Assembly (NCBI GenBank): GCA_000507305.1
Contig: DF239048.1
Location: forward strand, 261,057 to 325,056
Direction of reading: 5' to 3'
From: Breviolum minutum Mf 1.05b.01
Lineage: Eukaryota; Sar; Dinophyceae; Suessiales; Symbiodiniaceae
Length of the DNA stretch: 64,000 bases
Shown here: positions 26,071 through 38,486 of the stretch, piece by piece
Numbering within the stretch: the first letter of the stretch is position 1
Layout of the letters: each line of letters opens with the position of its first letter
Position numbers and translations under genes: made by a program
The notes under the pieces: generated by a model
Database searches by the model: none
What the model saw: only the letters and a program-made list of their open reading frames with translations
What the model was told of the DNA's origin: nothing

Positions 26071-27869
26071 CTGCCTACATCGATCACAAGTGAACCAGGA
26101 GAGTTTGCTTGAGCCAATCTGACTTATTTTATGGCTGAAGTGCACGTCAAAAAGGAAAAGGCTTCACAAGCCTCCAATTTAGTGCGATATTCTAGCATTA
26201 TAATTTGTCATGTTTGAGCCCCCACTATCCAGCAATTCCGCCTTTTCCAAATGTACCTTCATCATCATGACATGCAAGACTGTATTCATTGCCTTGTCTA
26301 TTGTTGAATGCCGTTTGCTTCCTTCAAGTATCATAGTATATATATAGTGTATCAAGAAGGACCCCTTGACTCATCAAGTGTATCAAATTCTACACTTGTC
26401 TCAACTACTGAGAGGCTGGGCCGTCTGATCAAAAATTTCATATCGCCCAAGTTGCTCTTGTCAGAGCCTCCATAGGGTTGACTGCGGACCTAGCAACATC
26501 AGCGTGGTTCCCCACATGGCTCAAATGGGTTGCCAATAGTTGTATGGTAATTAGAAGGGGGGATGTGCATCTACGATGGTTAGCTTTGCATGTTTATAAT
26601 AAATAAACATCTATCAGAGTGGCTGACACATCATGAATCATGGATAATTAAAAAGTCAACGATCTGGTGTATCTGGTGTATGATGCAGGTAGACTACCGT
26701 GCATAATTGCAAATTTCTGAAGGGCTATGACTATGAGATGATTGAACAAATGCTACTTTGGAGGAAGACCAACTATGCTAACTGAAAAGCAAGAGCAAAT
26801 TGCCAACAGTTTTCAAATGGAAGTGACGTTTCTTGCTGTAACTGGAATGTGTGAAAAACCAAGACTTGATTTACATGCAAGACTTGCCCGAAAAATCGGC
26901 CACAAACAACGACCATTCGCCTGCAAAAAGAACGCTGATTCAAGTACCGGTCTCTTAGCCAACTCTTAGAAGAGGTCTGGAAAAAAACGGTAGTTGCATA
27001 GTTGTTACCCAGGGAGAAGTGCACTTCCAGCACTCTAAACTGAAAGTTCACTACAAAGGGGTAGAATCATGTAGAATCAACCATGCCATAGCAATGTCAT
27101 GATAAGACTCGACAAGCATGGGCTCAAATAAGCTTCAAGCGGTTCGTTCTGACATCATCAGCCGAGATGCATAAATCTGGGCCAAAGCTCCCTTGTACTT
27201 GGGAGCGCTCGGTTGTTCCAACCTTGGGCACATTCAACAACCAAGTTTGTGAGGTGCCAGCTCAAGACCCATGGGTGGACAAAAACCGCTAAGGCATTGA
27301 TTGGATCACTGAATCTACATGGAATATCATGGATTCCCCCCCCGCCAAATCCTCCACCAAAAAGCATTCCCTTGTAATCCTTCGCCACAACCTTGATGCT
27401 GCTGCAATCCACTGGACCAGGACAGGCTTCATTTTTGTCCACGCAGGCCCAAATCTTTGCCAATTGATCCTTAACTCGGCTCAGGCTCGGTGCCTATCCA
27501 CGAAACACAAGCGGAACCATTCAAGAAACTCACCACCCAAAAATATCCGGTTGACTTCACCAGCAAAAATATTGGAAAGAAAATTTGCAAAAATGGTTGG
27601 TCCAGAATTTCTCAGATTTTCTGACCTCTCGCCATTTGTACCAGCAATGGTTTGAACAAAAGAAAACTATGGAAGGTGCCCTTGATGAATGTACTTGCTT
27701 TATACTTATACACTCTTAAGAATAAGAAAGTATCTCCAAAAAAAAATCCACTCGTCAATTTTGCATGACTTTCAAGTTGCAAAATGTATCATCATCATTT
27801 CAACTTTCAACGTTCTAACTGTGTATTGAGAGTGTGGCGCATCTCCCCCAACCCTCCCTTCCTTTCTCC

Positions 27870-27931
27870 CAAGATTCAGCAGGGAGCTCCTTCAAGGCAG
27901 CAGCAATTTCCTCTGGGGTCTTGCCTGGCAT
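27870..27931 (-). CDS. Possible first exon starting MPGKTPEEIAAALKELPAES
   Basis: An ATG at 27931 opens a frame reading MPGKTPEEIAAALKELPAES, acidic and helical in character, with good codon usage and a GA-type donor (GAGAAA) shortly after. No family is recognised. It lies within the interval between the two photolyase blocks and upstream of the ATP-grasp gene, so it could be an extra N-terminal exon of that gene or a separate start. Fragments near 27.57 kb (GGEFLEWFRLCFVDRH) and 27.4 kb (LWRRITRECFLVEDLAGG) also look coding, but I could not join them. Confidence 0.35.
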
Positions 27932-28254
27932 TTTGCTGGCTTCCCTTTGTAAGTGGATGGGGCCCCACGTGAGTCACGTGACCATACACAAGTTCCACAA
28001 CTAGACTGATCCCATCTGCTTCAAGCCCTCCACGAATAAGCTACAGATGTGAAAATCTTGCTAATTTCGTGCCTTCAATGGCATTTTTATGCTCGCTGGA
28101 GGCGGCGCTTCCTTAGGGGATCAGTGTAATCATAAGGAAAGATGGGTAATTGATTACCCTCCCTGGTCGGAATGATGGTTTATAGGGGATGAAATCCTAC
28201 CCACTTAGGTGGGGATTATTATATATATATATATACACCATTATGAGGATCCCT

Positions 28255-28332
28255 ACCCTTCCCTGAAACTAACAGTTCGCAGCTGAAAAATTCATGGTTG
28301 GAATGGCCCATTTTCAGGTGTGTAGACCCTAA
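28255..28332. mobile_element. Degenerate inverted-repeat element
   Basis: The left end CCCTGAAACTAACA matches the 33337-33435 element. The inner part (CTGAAAAATTCATGGTTGGA) resembles the core of 9139-9232. The right end is worn. Confidence 0.4.
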
Positions 28333-29264
28333 TGTGAAGCTCCATCTTTCTGGGACCTGCGATTTGTTGACCACCCTTTGGCTCCATGACAACAACCTAA
28401 TGACCTAATGGAAATTCAATGGGTCGAAGCTGAAAACAATATATAATCATCTTCAAAGTTTGGAAGCTCCAATGGTTCAGTTTTATGGGTAGATGATACA
28501 GACTTTTCACGGGATGTAAAAAGAAGGAAAGCAGTGAAGAATGTAGATTTCGCAATGGCTTGGGTACAATGCCTGCATCCCATTCCAATCTTAAACCATA
28601 TTCAACAAATTGCTGGGAAAAAGAATAGACAGTTGGGTGGTAATGCGGCTGGCTGCAGGATCAAACAATAGCGCAGATCGTTGAGCGTTGATTAGTTGCT
28701 TATTCCAGGATCATCCATCATTAAGAATTTACGCTGCGCCAAAACTAACTAGACTACGGAACCGCGATTAGCACAAGGAGCAGCAACACAATTACCCAGT
28801 AGGAACAGGAAGGCTTGGGAGGATCAGGATAAGCAAGAGAAGAAGGCCAGAATGATTCTTGTTTCATCTTTATATCAATTTATATCTTTCGATTTTTGAG
28901 AAGTAGGTCTGATGCTGCATTTGGTTGCTCATACCGCATGAGTGTCATTCTCCAAGGCACCCATGGCAACAGGAGTGGCAAGTATGCAAGGATGGCACAA
29001 AGGATCCTGAGATCTTAGAATGCTTGAGCCCAGTTGCGGCAGAACCAATACGAAGTACCTCTTGTCTCGCTGCAGTGAATTAAACGTTGTAGGTCCATCT
29101 GATAGACAGTGTGTCACACCAACTGATCAGTGTCACTAGAAGGATGTAACATGGTGACCTATGAGTAGTGGATGCAATCAGATCCTTCAGTATTTACATG
29201 TATCACTCAGGTTTTCCCATGTGTTTCACCGGGTTTTCCTGAGGTCAATGAGGTCTTGCTCCAC

Positions 29265-29628
29265 CTCGTAGCCCCAGTTGAAGGCGCCGCTGCTGGAAGG
29301 GCAAGCAAGTTCTTTCTCCTGACGAAAAGTCAGGATGGTGTCATTTAAGTGTGATGATAGGTATCAATCCAACATATAATAGATAACTTTAGATCCAACC
29401 TCCCAATTTATGTTCGTTAGATACCAATTCAATGTTTTACCAATGTCCCATCTATATGTTAAGATCTTTTTCAAGAAAAACACCGGCGAAACTGCAGCAT
29501 CTTTGAAGCCTCCCAGCCCGTCGGAACGGAATCCTCCTCCGGACACCACACGAAAATTGGCACAGTAGGCCCCGCATTTTTGAAGGCTGCCCAATACAGT
29601 GCAGGGTTATCACGCAGGCGCAAATCCC
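29265..29628 (-). CDS. Photolyase/cryptochrome N-terminal exons
   Basis: Exon 29628-29510 starts in phase 2 after AG. With one base from a lost upstream exon it gives the hallmark of photolyase N-termini, (R)DLRLRDNPALYWAAFKNAG, then TVPIFVWCPEEDSVPTGWE. It ends at GAG with a GC donor. A second exon, 29318-29265 (18 codons, ACPSSSGAFNWGYE, GT donor), follows in phase 0. Both end in phase 0, and the exon at 19279 starts in phase 0 with GTALQAALIPALRQLD, the next segment expected of the family. So these are either the missing first exons of the gene at 19.3-12.7 kb, separated by about 10 kb that holds the ATP-grasp gene, or the stub of a second copy. I could not find the exon before 29628 that should carry the V-x-W-F-R strand. 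Confidence 0.75.
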
Positions 29629-30662
29629 CTGGCCCAATTCGCATCTTCTGAAAGAGAAACTGCATGGGAAATTGGTGGAATGACCAGAGCCAAAATGAAA
29701 AAAACAACATGAACATGCCATGTGTATAAGCTTGACTTCCGGATTTCAGGATGCTTCATGGCTTTGACTACTCAGCCTCAGGAAAAAGGCCTGCACTTCC
29801 AATTTTCCAATATGTTCCAATTGGAGAAAATCGTGATGTTGACGTCCCATCTGAACAACAAATCTCTCCACATTGGATCATGTCAACTGACGAAATTTTC
29901 ATGTGTTGATCCATCATTGCATGATTTCAACTGGGGACATTCAGCAGGACACCCCACCGATACGGAGCCAAGCGATACGAGGTGAAGACATGGCTTCCAG
30001 CACCGTGTCGTTCTTGTAAAGCTGATGGACAACAAATTGGCACTGGCAAAGGCCTACTGGAAGTGAACATCTCAGAAATTACTGTTTGTAGAGATGTTTT
30101 GTTGAGATGTTCTTGTTGAATCTATCTTCGTTTTGATTTCCCGCTTCCATGTGAACGCACACTCATATACTCTCTTGTATGTCTTCGCAAATTTCACTGC
30201 AAATTAAGTCTTTCTTGGTGGTGTGCCCCTTGAAACTGAGGACTTTTCGTGATCTGATAGAATCTGCTTTGAGACAGTGAGCGAAGTCTTTACCAACTTT
30301 CGGGACAGCCATTGAAGCAGAAGCCATACGGCTACAGCCAATGGAAATGGCGGTGGAACTATCAAATGCTTTGACTAGACAGCATAAGTGACACGGCACA
30401 CAGAAAATTCAACACGACATCTTTCACACCACTCTCAGGTCAACGATTGAACTATAACTTATGCATCTCCCACTTGCCAAAATCGTGCTGATCTGTATTG
30501 ATCTCCTTGGCCTTAAGATTATGTATATTGCATCTGCCCCGTCTTTCCATTCAGTTCAGATTTTGCTTCTCATGACGGATTATAAAGAATCATGAAGGTA
30601 GTTTGTTGATGCTGGCTTCCTCCAATGCCAGCTCTTAGTTCCTTCCCCCCCATCTAGGATTC

Positions 30663-30760
30663 TCACTTCTTGATATGGTCTGGTTGAGCATCCACTGGCG
30701 TGCCCGCAGCAACTACAGTGGCGCTCGCCACTGCCGCGGCAGCAGCTACAGAGGGAGCAC
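30663..30760 (-). CDS. Ala/Val-rich exon, possibly terminal
   Basis: A frame opening after AG at 30760 reads APSVAAAAAVASATVVAAG, then TPVDAQPDHIKK and TGA at 30663. The same bases could instead be a donor (AA then GTGAGA at 30666), in which case the exon continues into the next gene downstream, the photolyase N-terminal block about 1 kb away, as a linker or targeting region. Third-position GC supports coding. No family is recognised. Confidence 0.4.
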
Positions 30761-31422
30761 CTCAGTTTGAATGGCACCAAACGATCACAAGTGAGTGACA
30801 TGGAGAAACTCAAGTAACTCTTGAGTGAGCTCTAAGCTGCGCAACCCCGTGGTCACCCCGGGCCACCGGCTGCAAGAAACAAACCCTCTACCCCTTCCAG
30901 TAGCATGGACTAGTGCCCCCAAAGGACCCATCATGACCCAATGATGTAGATGGTTGCGTCGCATCATACTTGCACATAAGTAAGAGTGGGCAACTCCAAA
31001 AGAAACAAATGATAAGTACAAGTAACAATAACTTTGAACTTTGCCCACTCAGCATTCCATATCAAATTATCAAATACCATGAATTGAATTGCATCATCTG
31101 CTAATCTTGAAGTCACTAAACGAACAAAAACAAACTGGGCTGCCCAACCCCGGGTCGGATCAGCTGCAGGGTCCTGACTACGGTATACATAAATATCATT
31201 TAACCTCAATTTAACAATATAACAATGTGGAGATGTATCAAAACTATTCAAAAATTATCAATGATTATCAACATCAGTGAGTTTCATGCGCACCAAAATC
31301 ACCTGGACCGAGTCCCATCAAACAAATCCCAAGCCTGTTTGACAGCATGCCTGGGCCAAGAGCCGTTTTGGGAGCCATCGGCACTTGCTTTTGTATGAAC
31401 ATGGCGGCGTTGCATTGCATAA

Positions 31423-31594
31423 TTTGCATCCCATAGATTGCTCCGCGCACAGTACTGGACGTTTCATTCGCTACGACTACCAAAGTCAATGTCGTAGTTA
31501 CATTGCGTTTTGCATCCCATGGGTTGCTCCGCGCACCGTACTGGACATTCCATGTGTTATGACAATCAGACATGAATGTCGCAGTTACACTGCA
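31423..31594 (+). repeat. Two-copy tandem repeat, period about 86 bp
   Basis: TTTGCATCCCATRGRTTGCT, then CCGCGCAC, GTACTGGAC and AATGTCGYAGTTACA occur twice in line, with about 80-85 percent identity by eye. Confidence 0.6.
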
Positions 31595-31614
31595 TAGCTG
31601 CAAGGGTAACAGAT

Positions 31615-31800
31615 TGTAGTACATAGTAATACTTCGTAGTACCAGGTAGTTCTGTGTAGTACGGAGTAATACTACTTTGGAGCACCTTTGCTATGGAGCA
31701 ATACTTCATAATACTTGGTAGTACGGTGTAATACTTTGTAGTAGTTCGTGGTAGGGAGTATTATAGTATGGACTAATACTCTGAAGTACTGAGTCGTAGC
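31615..31800 (+). repeat. TAGTAC-type low-complexity tract
   Basis: Irregular repeats of TAGTAC, AGTAATACT and CGTAGTA across about 180 bp. No phase or coding. Confidence 0.5.
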
Positions 31801-31819
31801 AACGTGACATGGGCTCTCC

Positions 31820-32065
31820 GTAGTTTAAAGCACATCATCTTTCCATTCACCACATCACACAACCACTTCGCATCACATAACATGACCTCACAACTAACCA
31901 TATCGCACAACCACATAGCATAGCAACCGCTTAAGATCCCATCCCATTGCGTGGCATGACATGACATGGCATGACACGCAACCAATCACATTACTTCACT
32001 CACCTTGCAGCCAACTACCTGACATTATGCCACATCACATCACAGCACATCACAACCAGATACTG
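31820..32065 (+). repeat. CACATCACA/CATGACATGG low-complexity tract
   Basis: Short irregular repeats of ACATCACA, CACAACCAC and CATGACATGGCATGACA. Frames across it are artefacts. Confidence 0.45.
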
Positions 32066-33336
32066 TACTAGATACCACCCGAAGACCACCACCAGACGGA
32101 ATGGTTCAACACAAAAACTTTGGTTTGGGCATCGCACTGGTTTCTTTCCTTGCTTATAAGGTTTTTTCTGCCAGACTTCCGCCCCCAGTTCGCCCGGAAC
32201 TCCTGGTACTTAGACAGATATACTGTAAATGTTGTATGATACTGCATGAATAACAAATCCCGTCCCCCTCCAATTGGTTGATGGTTAAAAGTTAAAACAA
32301 CAATTGGTCATGGGCAAACGCAAGCAGGCGCTAGAACCGCTACCGCCGGCTTCTGTTGACTGTTTCTTCGAAAACAAAAGCCAACAACTCAAAGCTCACA
32401 CTGGGCAACCAGCTGTGGTGGTGGCGTAGTGGCAGTTGCTAACTTGACCTACTGCTACGCCAGTTTCGCAAGATGTCAAGACCAAATCCCCAACTTGAGG
32501 TTTGGAAAGAGACAGCCTTCGGCACATACAACCATTGACTAAGACATGTCTCGGAGGTGCCAAGCACATTGGGACTTGTCTAAGCAACCGGCCTTGAGAT
32601 AAGAATCCAACTTTTGGCCGTTTGGATCATACCTCTCCGCGGCCCAAAAAAAAACTCTGGAACTCTCAGTGCTTTGGAAGGCTGCATGTTTCGTAGATGG
32701 TCGAGTAGCTTGCTGTCGTGTAAATTCCAGTACAACTGTGTCACCAGCTTGGTCAACTTCAATGCAGGTCACCAACGCAAGTCACCAACATAACATCGGC
32801 TGCTGGGAGGCTGAGTTTCTGACAAGTGCTCTTGTACCTTGGGGTTCGCTTGTTTGTCGGGAAGGCACGGCACTTGGACGTATCAAGTTGGGAAAATCAA
32901 TCTTGGAGATTGAGGACCCCTGACAACATTCCTTTCCAACAACATTTGGATATCACAAGTACAACATTGAGCGAAAGTGTTCTTAGGAACTTTTCTCAGA
33001 GGATGCTCCGACGAAACGAGACAAGTTTTTAAAAAAACTGGGTGTACTAGTTTACCCTAGAATCTTGTCACCTCTCATCAAGAGTTTCAATTTCGATTCT
33101 TGCAAAAGAAGTGACTAGTGTGATCTCAACTGCTATTTTGATCTGGACTTCACTTTTTGGTGAACCTTTAGCCTACATACAGTACATGCAGTGTAATAAA
33201 ACAGGAAAAACGCAAAGTCAGTGACCCAGTTCCTGAGATTCCTTGCTGTCTCGGAATGATTCTTCTGATCCATGGAATCCAACCTTACATTGTCTTTGGT
33301 GTATCGACAGAGTCGCAAAAGCCTCTCGAACTACCC

Positions 33337-33435
33337 TCCCTGAAACTAACATAGCACCTAAAAATATGCCATCCCAAAAGGAAACTATAGAGTCATACAA
33401 TCATCAATTTTCAGGGGCTGTGTTAGTTTCAGGGA
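33337..33435. mobile_element. MITE-like inverted-repeat element (99 bp)
   Basis: TCCCTGAAACTAACATAGC at the left pairs with GGCTGTGTTAGTTTCAGGGA at the right. Short non-coding core. Confidence 0.65.
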
Positions 33436-33767
33436 CGCTAATCGCAACCTCACCTTTGTTTATTTTTGCTGAAAAAGAAGCCTTCTAGAGACGACCAATT
33501 GGCAACCAATGGAGATCTTCTTTAAAAACTGCTGCCAAGAAACATCACAGATCCAAGAACCTGATTGTCATATGATTTCGTAAGGCTCTGGGATGAGGTT
33601 GATCGAAATAAGTCACAAGGGCCTCCCACAAAATATGTGATACCTTGAAAAGACTCACTAAACAAAAGCACTGGTGATAATATCATTTAATATCTACATT
33701 TACAGTATATATATATATATCAACATGTTTGAATAAAATACTCATCAAAATACTACAAGCTGGGAAG

Positions 33768-33875
33768 TCAATTGCTTTTATTCTTGGGTTTTTTTCCAAT
33801 CATCTCCAGGCTCTTCCCGACCTTCTCTCCTTCAGCAGTCAGCTGAATAAGGTGAAGCACAATGACGCGGACATC
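33768..33875 (-). CDS. Terminal exon of an unrecognised gene
   Basis: After an AG acceptor (AAG then GATGTC) a 36-codon frame reads RVIVLHLIQLTAEGEKVGKS and ends with a lysine-rich tail (KKPKNKSN) and TGA. Length, phase and codon usage fit a last exon. Possible upstream exons lie around 34.1-34.5 kb (for example ESMDARLPSELL at about 34.13 kb), but I could not join them. The acceptor lies at the edge of a dispersed repeat that starts at about 33882. Confidence 0.5.
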   Translation of the reverse strand, partial: DVRVIVLHLIQLTAEGEKVGKSLEMIGKKPKNKSN

Positions 33876-33881
33876 CTTGGT

Positions 33882-33974
33882 GGTCTCAACCCATCTGAAA
33901 AATACGCTCGTCAAAATGGGATCATTTCGCCAGGGATGAAATTTCAAAAATATTTGAAACAGTTTGAAACCATC
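33882..33974 (+). repeat. Dispersed repeat with palindromic ends, copy 1
   Basis: Starts TCTCAACCCATCTGAAAAAT and ends AGTTTGAAACC. The same layout is present at 41608-41687. The ends are complementary (GGTTTCAA and TTTGAAACC). Confidence 0.55.
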
Positions 33975-33999
33975 TAGTTATTCCTTGTGATCCCTCTGA

Positions 34000-35094
34000 A
34001 AATGATGACTGACCCGTTTTTCACAGCATTCAATAAAAAGGACCCGTGTGGATCAGCTTTCTATATATGAATTCGAAGAGAAAAAAGGAAGCCCTTAAAA
34101 GTTCAGAGGGAAGACGAGCATCCATACTCTCCTGTGCATGCGCTTCAGGGATGGTTTCTGAAAACAAACATGGCACATCAAATACAACAGTTGCACCTAA
34201 CACTGGACCCTTGTGCCCCACAAAGCAGGCTCACTTTCTTTTTCCTAAGGCGTATGGCAGCGTTCAGGACCTGTTTAACAGGGCCGTAGCTAGCTTCTGT
34301 CGAAGGTTGGAGCTGGTTTACGTTGAAGGTGTGTATGGAGTGACCTCATCTTTTTGTTTGCTGGGGTTCTTTCAAGTTCTTTTCCCAACAAAAAACGTTG
34401 CAGGCATTGACATTTTTCAAGGCTCCTAAGATGATGCCGGCAACTGCATACGAGGTACCCATGGCTAGTTTTGAATCTAGATGGGTGGATCATGATACTC
34501 CAGCAACACCCTCGGATGGTGTGGTGACTATCACACACACACAGATCACACTCTTAGCACAATGTCTTGCAGCCTACGTGCTATGATTTTTTCACTGGAT
34601 AGAGACGATCAATGAAGCCTTGAAATGGGCATACCATGAACAAAGACCCTCGGTGTCTTACAAGGCGTTTATGCATGGTCAGGCTTCGCATGGCATTCCT
34701 GCCCCAAACATCGTGAAGGAGGCTAGATTGGATATTGGAGTGCTACAGGTCTCTGTCAAGACACTGGTCCCATAACCCAATAGTCTCAGCATGTTCTATC
34801 CATTCTCATCCATTATGATCTATTATCTCATTGGGATTATCCAATTAAAATATATTAAAATCATCATGGGGATCTCAGCCAGTCGGCCCTTTGGCTCAAG
34901 AGTCGGCCAACAGGATCTCTGTAGCCTCGGGTGCTTGGGCTTCTTAACTGGAGGGGCAAGTTCTATACAAATGCAGGGCGCGGCAACAAGCAACAAGCAC
35001 AACAAGCAACAAGCCACAACAAGCAACAACATGCCACAACAAGAGCAACAACAAGAGCAACAACAAGAGCAACAACAAGAGCAACAACAAGAGC

Positions 35095-35176
<82 letters not shown>

Positions 35177-35690
35177 GACAACAACAANNNNNNNNNNNNN
35201 NNNNNNNNNNNNNNNNNNNNNNNNNNNNNNNNNNNNNNNNNNNNNNNNNNNNNNNNNNNNNNNNNNNNNNNNNNNNNNNNNNNNNNNNNNNNNNNNNNNN
35301 NNNNNNNNNNNNNNNNNNNNNNNNNNNNNNNNNNNNNNNNNNNNNNNNNNNNNNNNNNNNNNNNNNNNNNNNNNNNNNNNNNNNNNNNNNNNNNNNNNNN
35401 NNNNNNNNNNNNNNNNNNNNNNNNNNNNNNNNNNNNNNNNNNNNNNNNNNNNNNNNNNNNNNNNNNNNNNNNNNNNNNNNNNNNNNNNNNNNNNNNNNNN
35501 NNNNNNNNNNNNNNNNNNNNNNNNNNNNNNNNNNNNNNNNNNNNNNNNNNNNNNNNNNNNNNNNNNNNNNNNNNNNNNNNNNNNNNNNNNNNNNNNNNNN
35601 NNNNNNNNNNNNNNNNNNNNNNNNNNNNNNNNNNNNNNNNNNNNNNNNNNNNNNNNNNNNNNNNNNNNNNNNNNNNNNNNNNNNNNNNNN

Positions 35691-35731
<41 letters not shown>

Positions 35732-38480
35732 ACAACAACAACAACACCAGCAGCAACAACAACAACAACAGCAACAACAGCAACAACAGCAACAGCAACA
35801 GCAACAACAGCAGCAGCAACAACAACATCAACAACATCAAAACGGGCAAATGCGACAGAAACAACTTTTGTATCTCCGGCCCTGCCGGAGGGAAGCGTCA
35901 GCTCTGAAATCAATACATACTGTACACTTTCTTTGGTGAAATTCGTCAAGAGCCGGGGGCGTAAACCACGGAGGTTAAATATCAACCATGATGAAAGCGG
36001 ATGTGTATGGATGTGTCATTAAATTACAAGCTATATACTTGACACAATGCTTAAAACGCGTGCTTTTGTACCCAGGTTTCCCTGCAAGACCAGCTTCTCT
36101 CTTCATGCGGGCGATTGGAGACCTGCAAACGTTGCCCAGGTGGTCCGGTCATCCTACATGCCACGAATTTCCACCCCAACCGATGACTCAAGGGCCCGGG
36201 CTCACGCTCACAACAAGTGCATGGAATGAAAGGAAAGTCCTGCCATCTTGGGAAGTCGCGATGATAGGTCTGGATGACCCATGGAAAGTGCAAGGACGTT
36301 TTCGCTTCTTAGAGTGAAAAATTTTGAAGACTGACGCTGAATGTTGGCTACCGAACCTTTTTCCATTACTGGAATTAGAAGGCATGAAAACCAACCATAG
36401 CCAGCCCAAGAGTAAAATTGACATACAAATATCAAAGCCTTGATCTTCAGTCAATGTAGGAACAAATCTCAGGGGTTCAAACTGCAGAGTCATCCACCCA
36501 GATTTCTGTCAATCTGTTGCGCCTTCTGAGGACTTACATCTTCAGTTTTTACCTTGAGTCCTGGGATGGGAAGGGAATTCAATCGCTGATAGGACCTGCA
36601 AACCTTCAAGAAGTGTAGCTTTACACTGCCATCTGCAAATCAGAGGTATTTCCTTTAGGAAAATGATGGCACAAGTGAAATCATCAGTGCAAAAAGAACA
36701 GTTTGAGTGAATCTTGTTGGGGCATTGCTTGCCTGCCTGCACCGCAAATGTAATTAATTTAAACCCGTAGGCCTCAAACTGTTGCAAACCCAATCATCTG
36801 AGCGTGGAGTACAAAACCAGCATAATGTGTGGTTGATATGTCTTGATTCACAGGCAGGCATCTAACACAAAGGGCAACTTTCACCCATGGAGAATCTTGT
36901 AGGATGACATCACTCAAGATTTTTTTTGTCAATTGACCCTTCACCATCTCCTATTCCCCAACTACATGCTACCCATTTTCGTAGCATGTCAACCCCTCCG
37001 CCATCCCGTGAACACTCCACGGATGGGCCACCGACCTGTATGTAAAGTCTGCCGTTCAGGGCTTGGACTCAAGGATCGTACCTGAAGATACGCGGAAATA
37101 TCTCGCACTGAGGGATATTCTGTCGATTGGGATCTTTCTTGACTTGTTGACAGCAATTTTCCTCTGCTTAATGAGGATGTCATACCAATACTAATATGAT
37201 ACTATATTAAGATTATATGCTAATTACTAATTACAGGATTTCAAGCAAACCCGTACTCGTGAAAAACGATGGCGTTTCCTGATCTTCTTGGCAACTGATA
37301 CCACGTTCTAGTTGTGGCGCTTCAGATTCGAAAGGGCCACAAATCCATTCCGAGGCCCTGTTTTAAACTGCCAAATACTCCTCACCCTGAAGTGCAGGCC
37401 AAAAGTTTATATCTAGTGACATATAACTATGTATAGATAAATATATATATATATATATATTAATAATACATGACAAATTTAATTGTATTACATACTTATA
37501 CTTAAATACTACAACACATCTATATATAGTAGTGTATCATGTAATCCCCAGGGAATCCCCAGCCTTTCTAACTTTTTNGCTTTCGAAGTCCGGGCAACGA
37601 CTCCCATCGCCTCATCGCTGAAACAATTGGTTGAAAATGCATGGAAACTTCACAACACAAAAAGAACACATTGAACATAATTGGAATTGAATACAGTAGA
37701 TTTATATTAAAATTCGGTGTACATATTATATATATATATATAATTATATAAATATATACATAATTACATACATATATACAGCTTTGACCAAGTCGTTGTC
37801 AAAACAAACACTCAAACAAATGGTCCATATCTCTCCACGTGGATCGTGGAACTGTTGGTTTCCGAGCCTCAACAGCTGCTGACACCGTGATTTCTCTGTG
37901 GCATCTGGGTAAAGACGCTCGAAGATGTTGGACGAAGTCCTTCAGCCATGGGGGATCCCAAGAATGGCGTGAAAAATGTATAAAAATTATTTAAAAAATG
38001 TATAATGTTGTCAAATCTTTTGCCTGCTAAAATTTGCAGAACTGTTCCCTTCAAGGTTGCAATGCAAGTCATTCAAGACTCATTTGAGGTTGCCAACTGC
38101 TCAAAATGCCGACCTGTCACGAAATCCTGCTGAGTATCGCACTGTTGTTGCTGCCCTTGGTACCGGGCTTTGACTGAAGTGGCATACTTCTTAGAGGTTC
38201 ATGTGAAAAGTAAATGAAATGCGAGTGATATCGCCAATAGCGAATGGCAAAGGCCCCACACATCACTGGGTTGAGTTGAGTGATGCTCTGCAGCTACCGT
38301 TGCTTCCGCCACCCACAGCACGCTAGCCATTTTTTTTATCTTTTCTGTAAAACTACAAGGCTTTGAAAAGGCTATGCGCCTGCGCACTGTATGCTTTTCT
38401 AAGTTAAATCTATACCTATAAAATCTACTATGATTCCAGACAATCAAAGGGTGCAGACTACCACAAACGACATCTATCAA
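34000..38480. other. Gene-poor stretch with assembly gap
   Basis: Apart from the CAA/CAG tract and its gap I see only short coding-like frames on the minus strand. Examples are DDRTTWATFAG near 36.15 kb and LSPSPERQTLHTG near 37.07 kb. There are also A/T-rich tracts near 37.44-37.77 kb. No gene could be assembled. Confidence 0.25.
34999..35833 (+). repeat. CAA/CAG tract with assembly gap
   Basis: Repeats of ACAAGC, AACAAGAGC and (CAA)n run to 35187. Ns fill 35188-35690, and CAA/CAG units resume to about 35830. The poly-Gln, poly-Thr and poly-Leu frames here are repeat artefacts. Confidence 0.85.
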
Positions 38481-38486
38481 CCTACA

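Noticed and set aside
34791..36022. Long poly-Gln, poly-Thr and poly-Leu open frames
   Set aside because: They are CAA/CAG repeats read across a run of Ns; no unique coding sequence flanks them.
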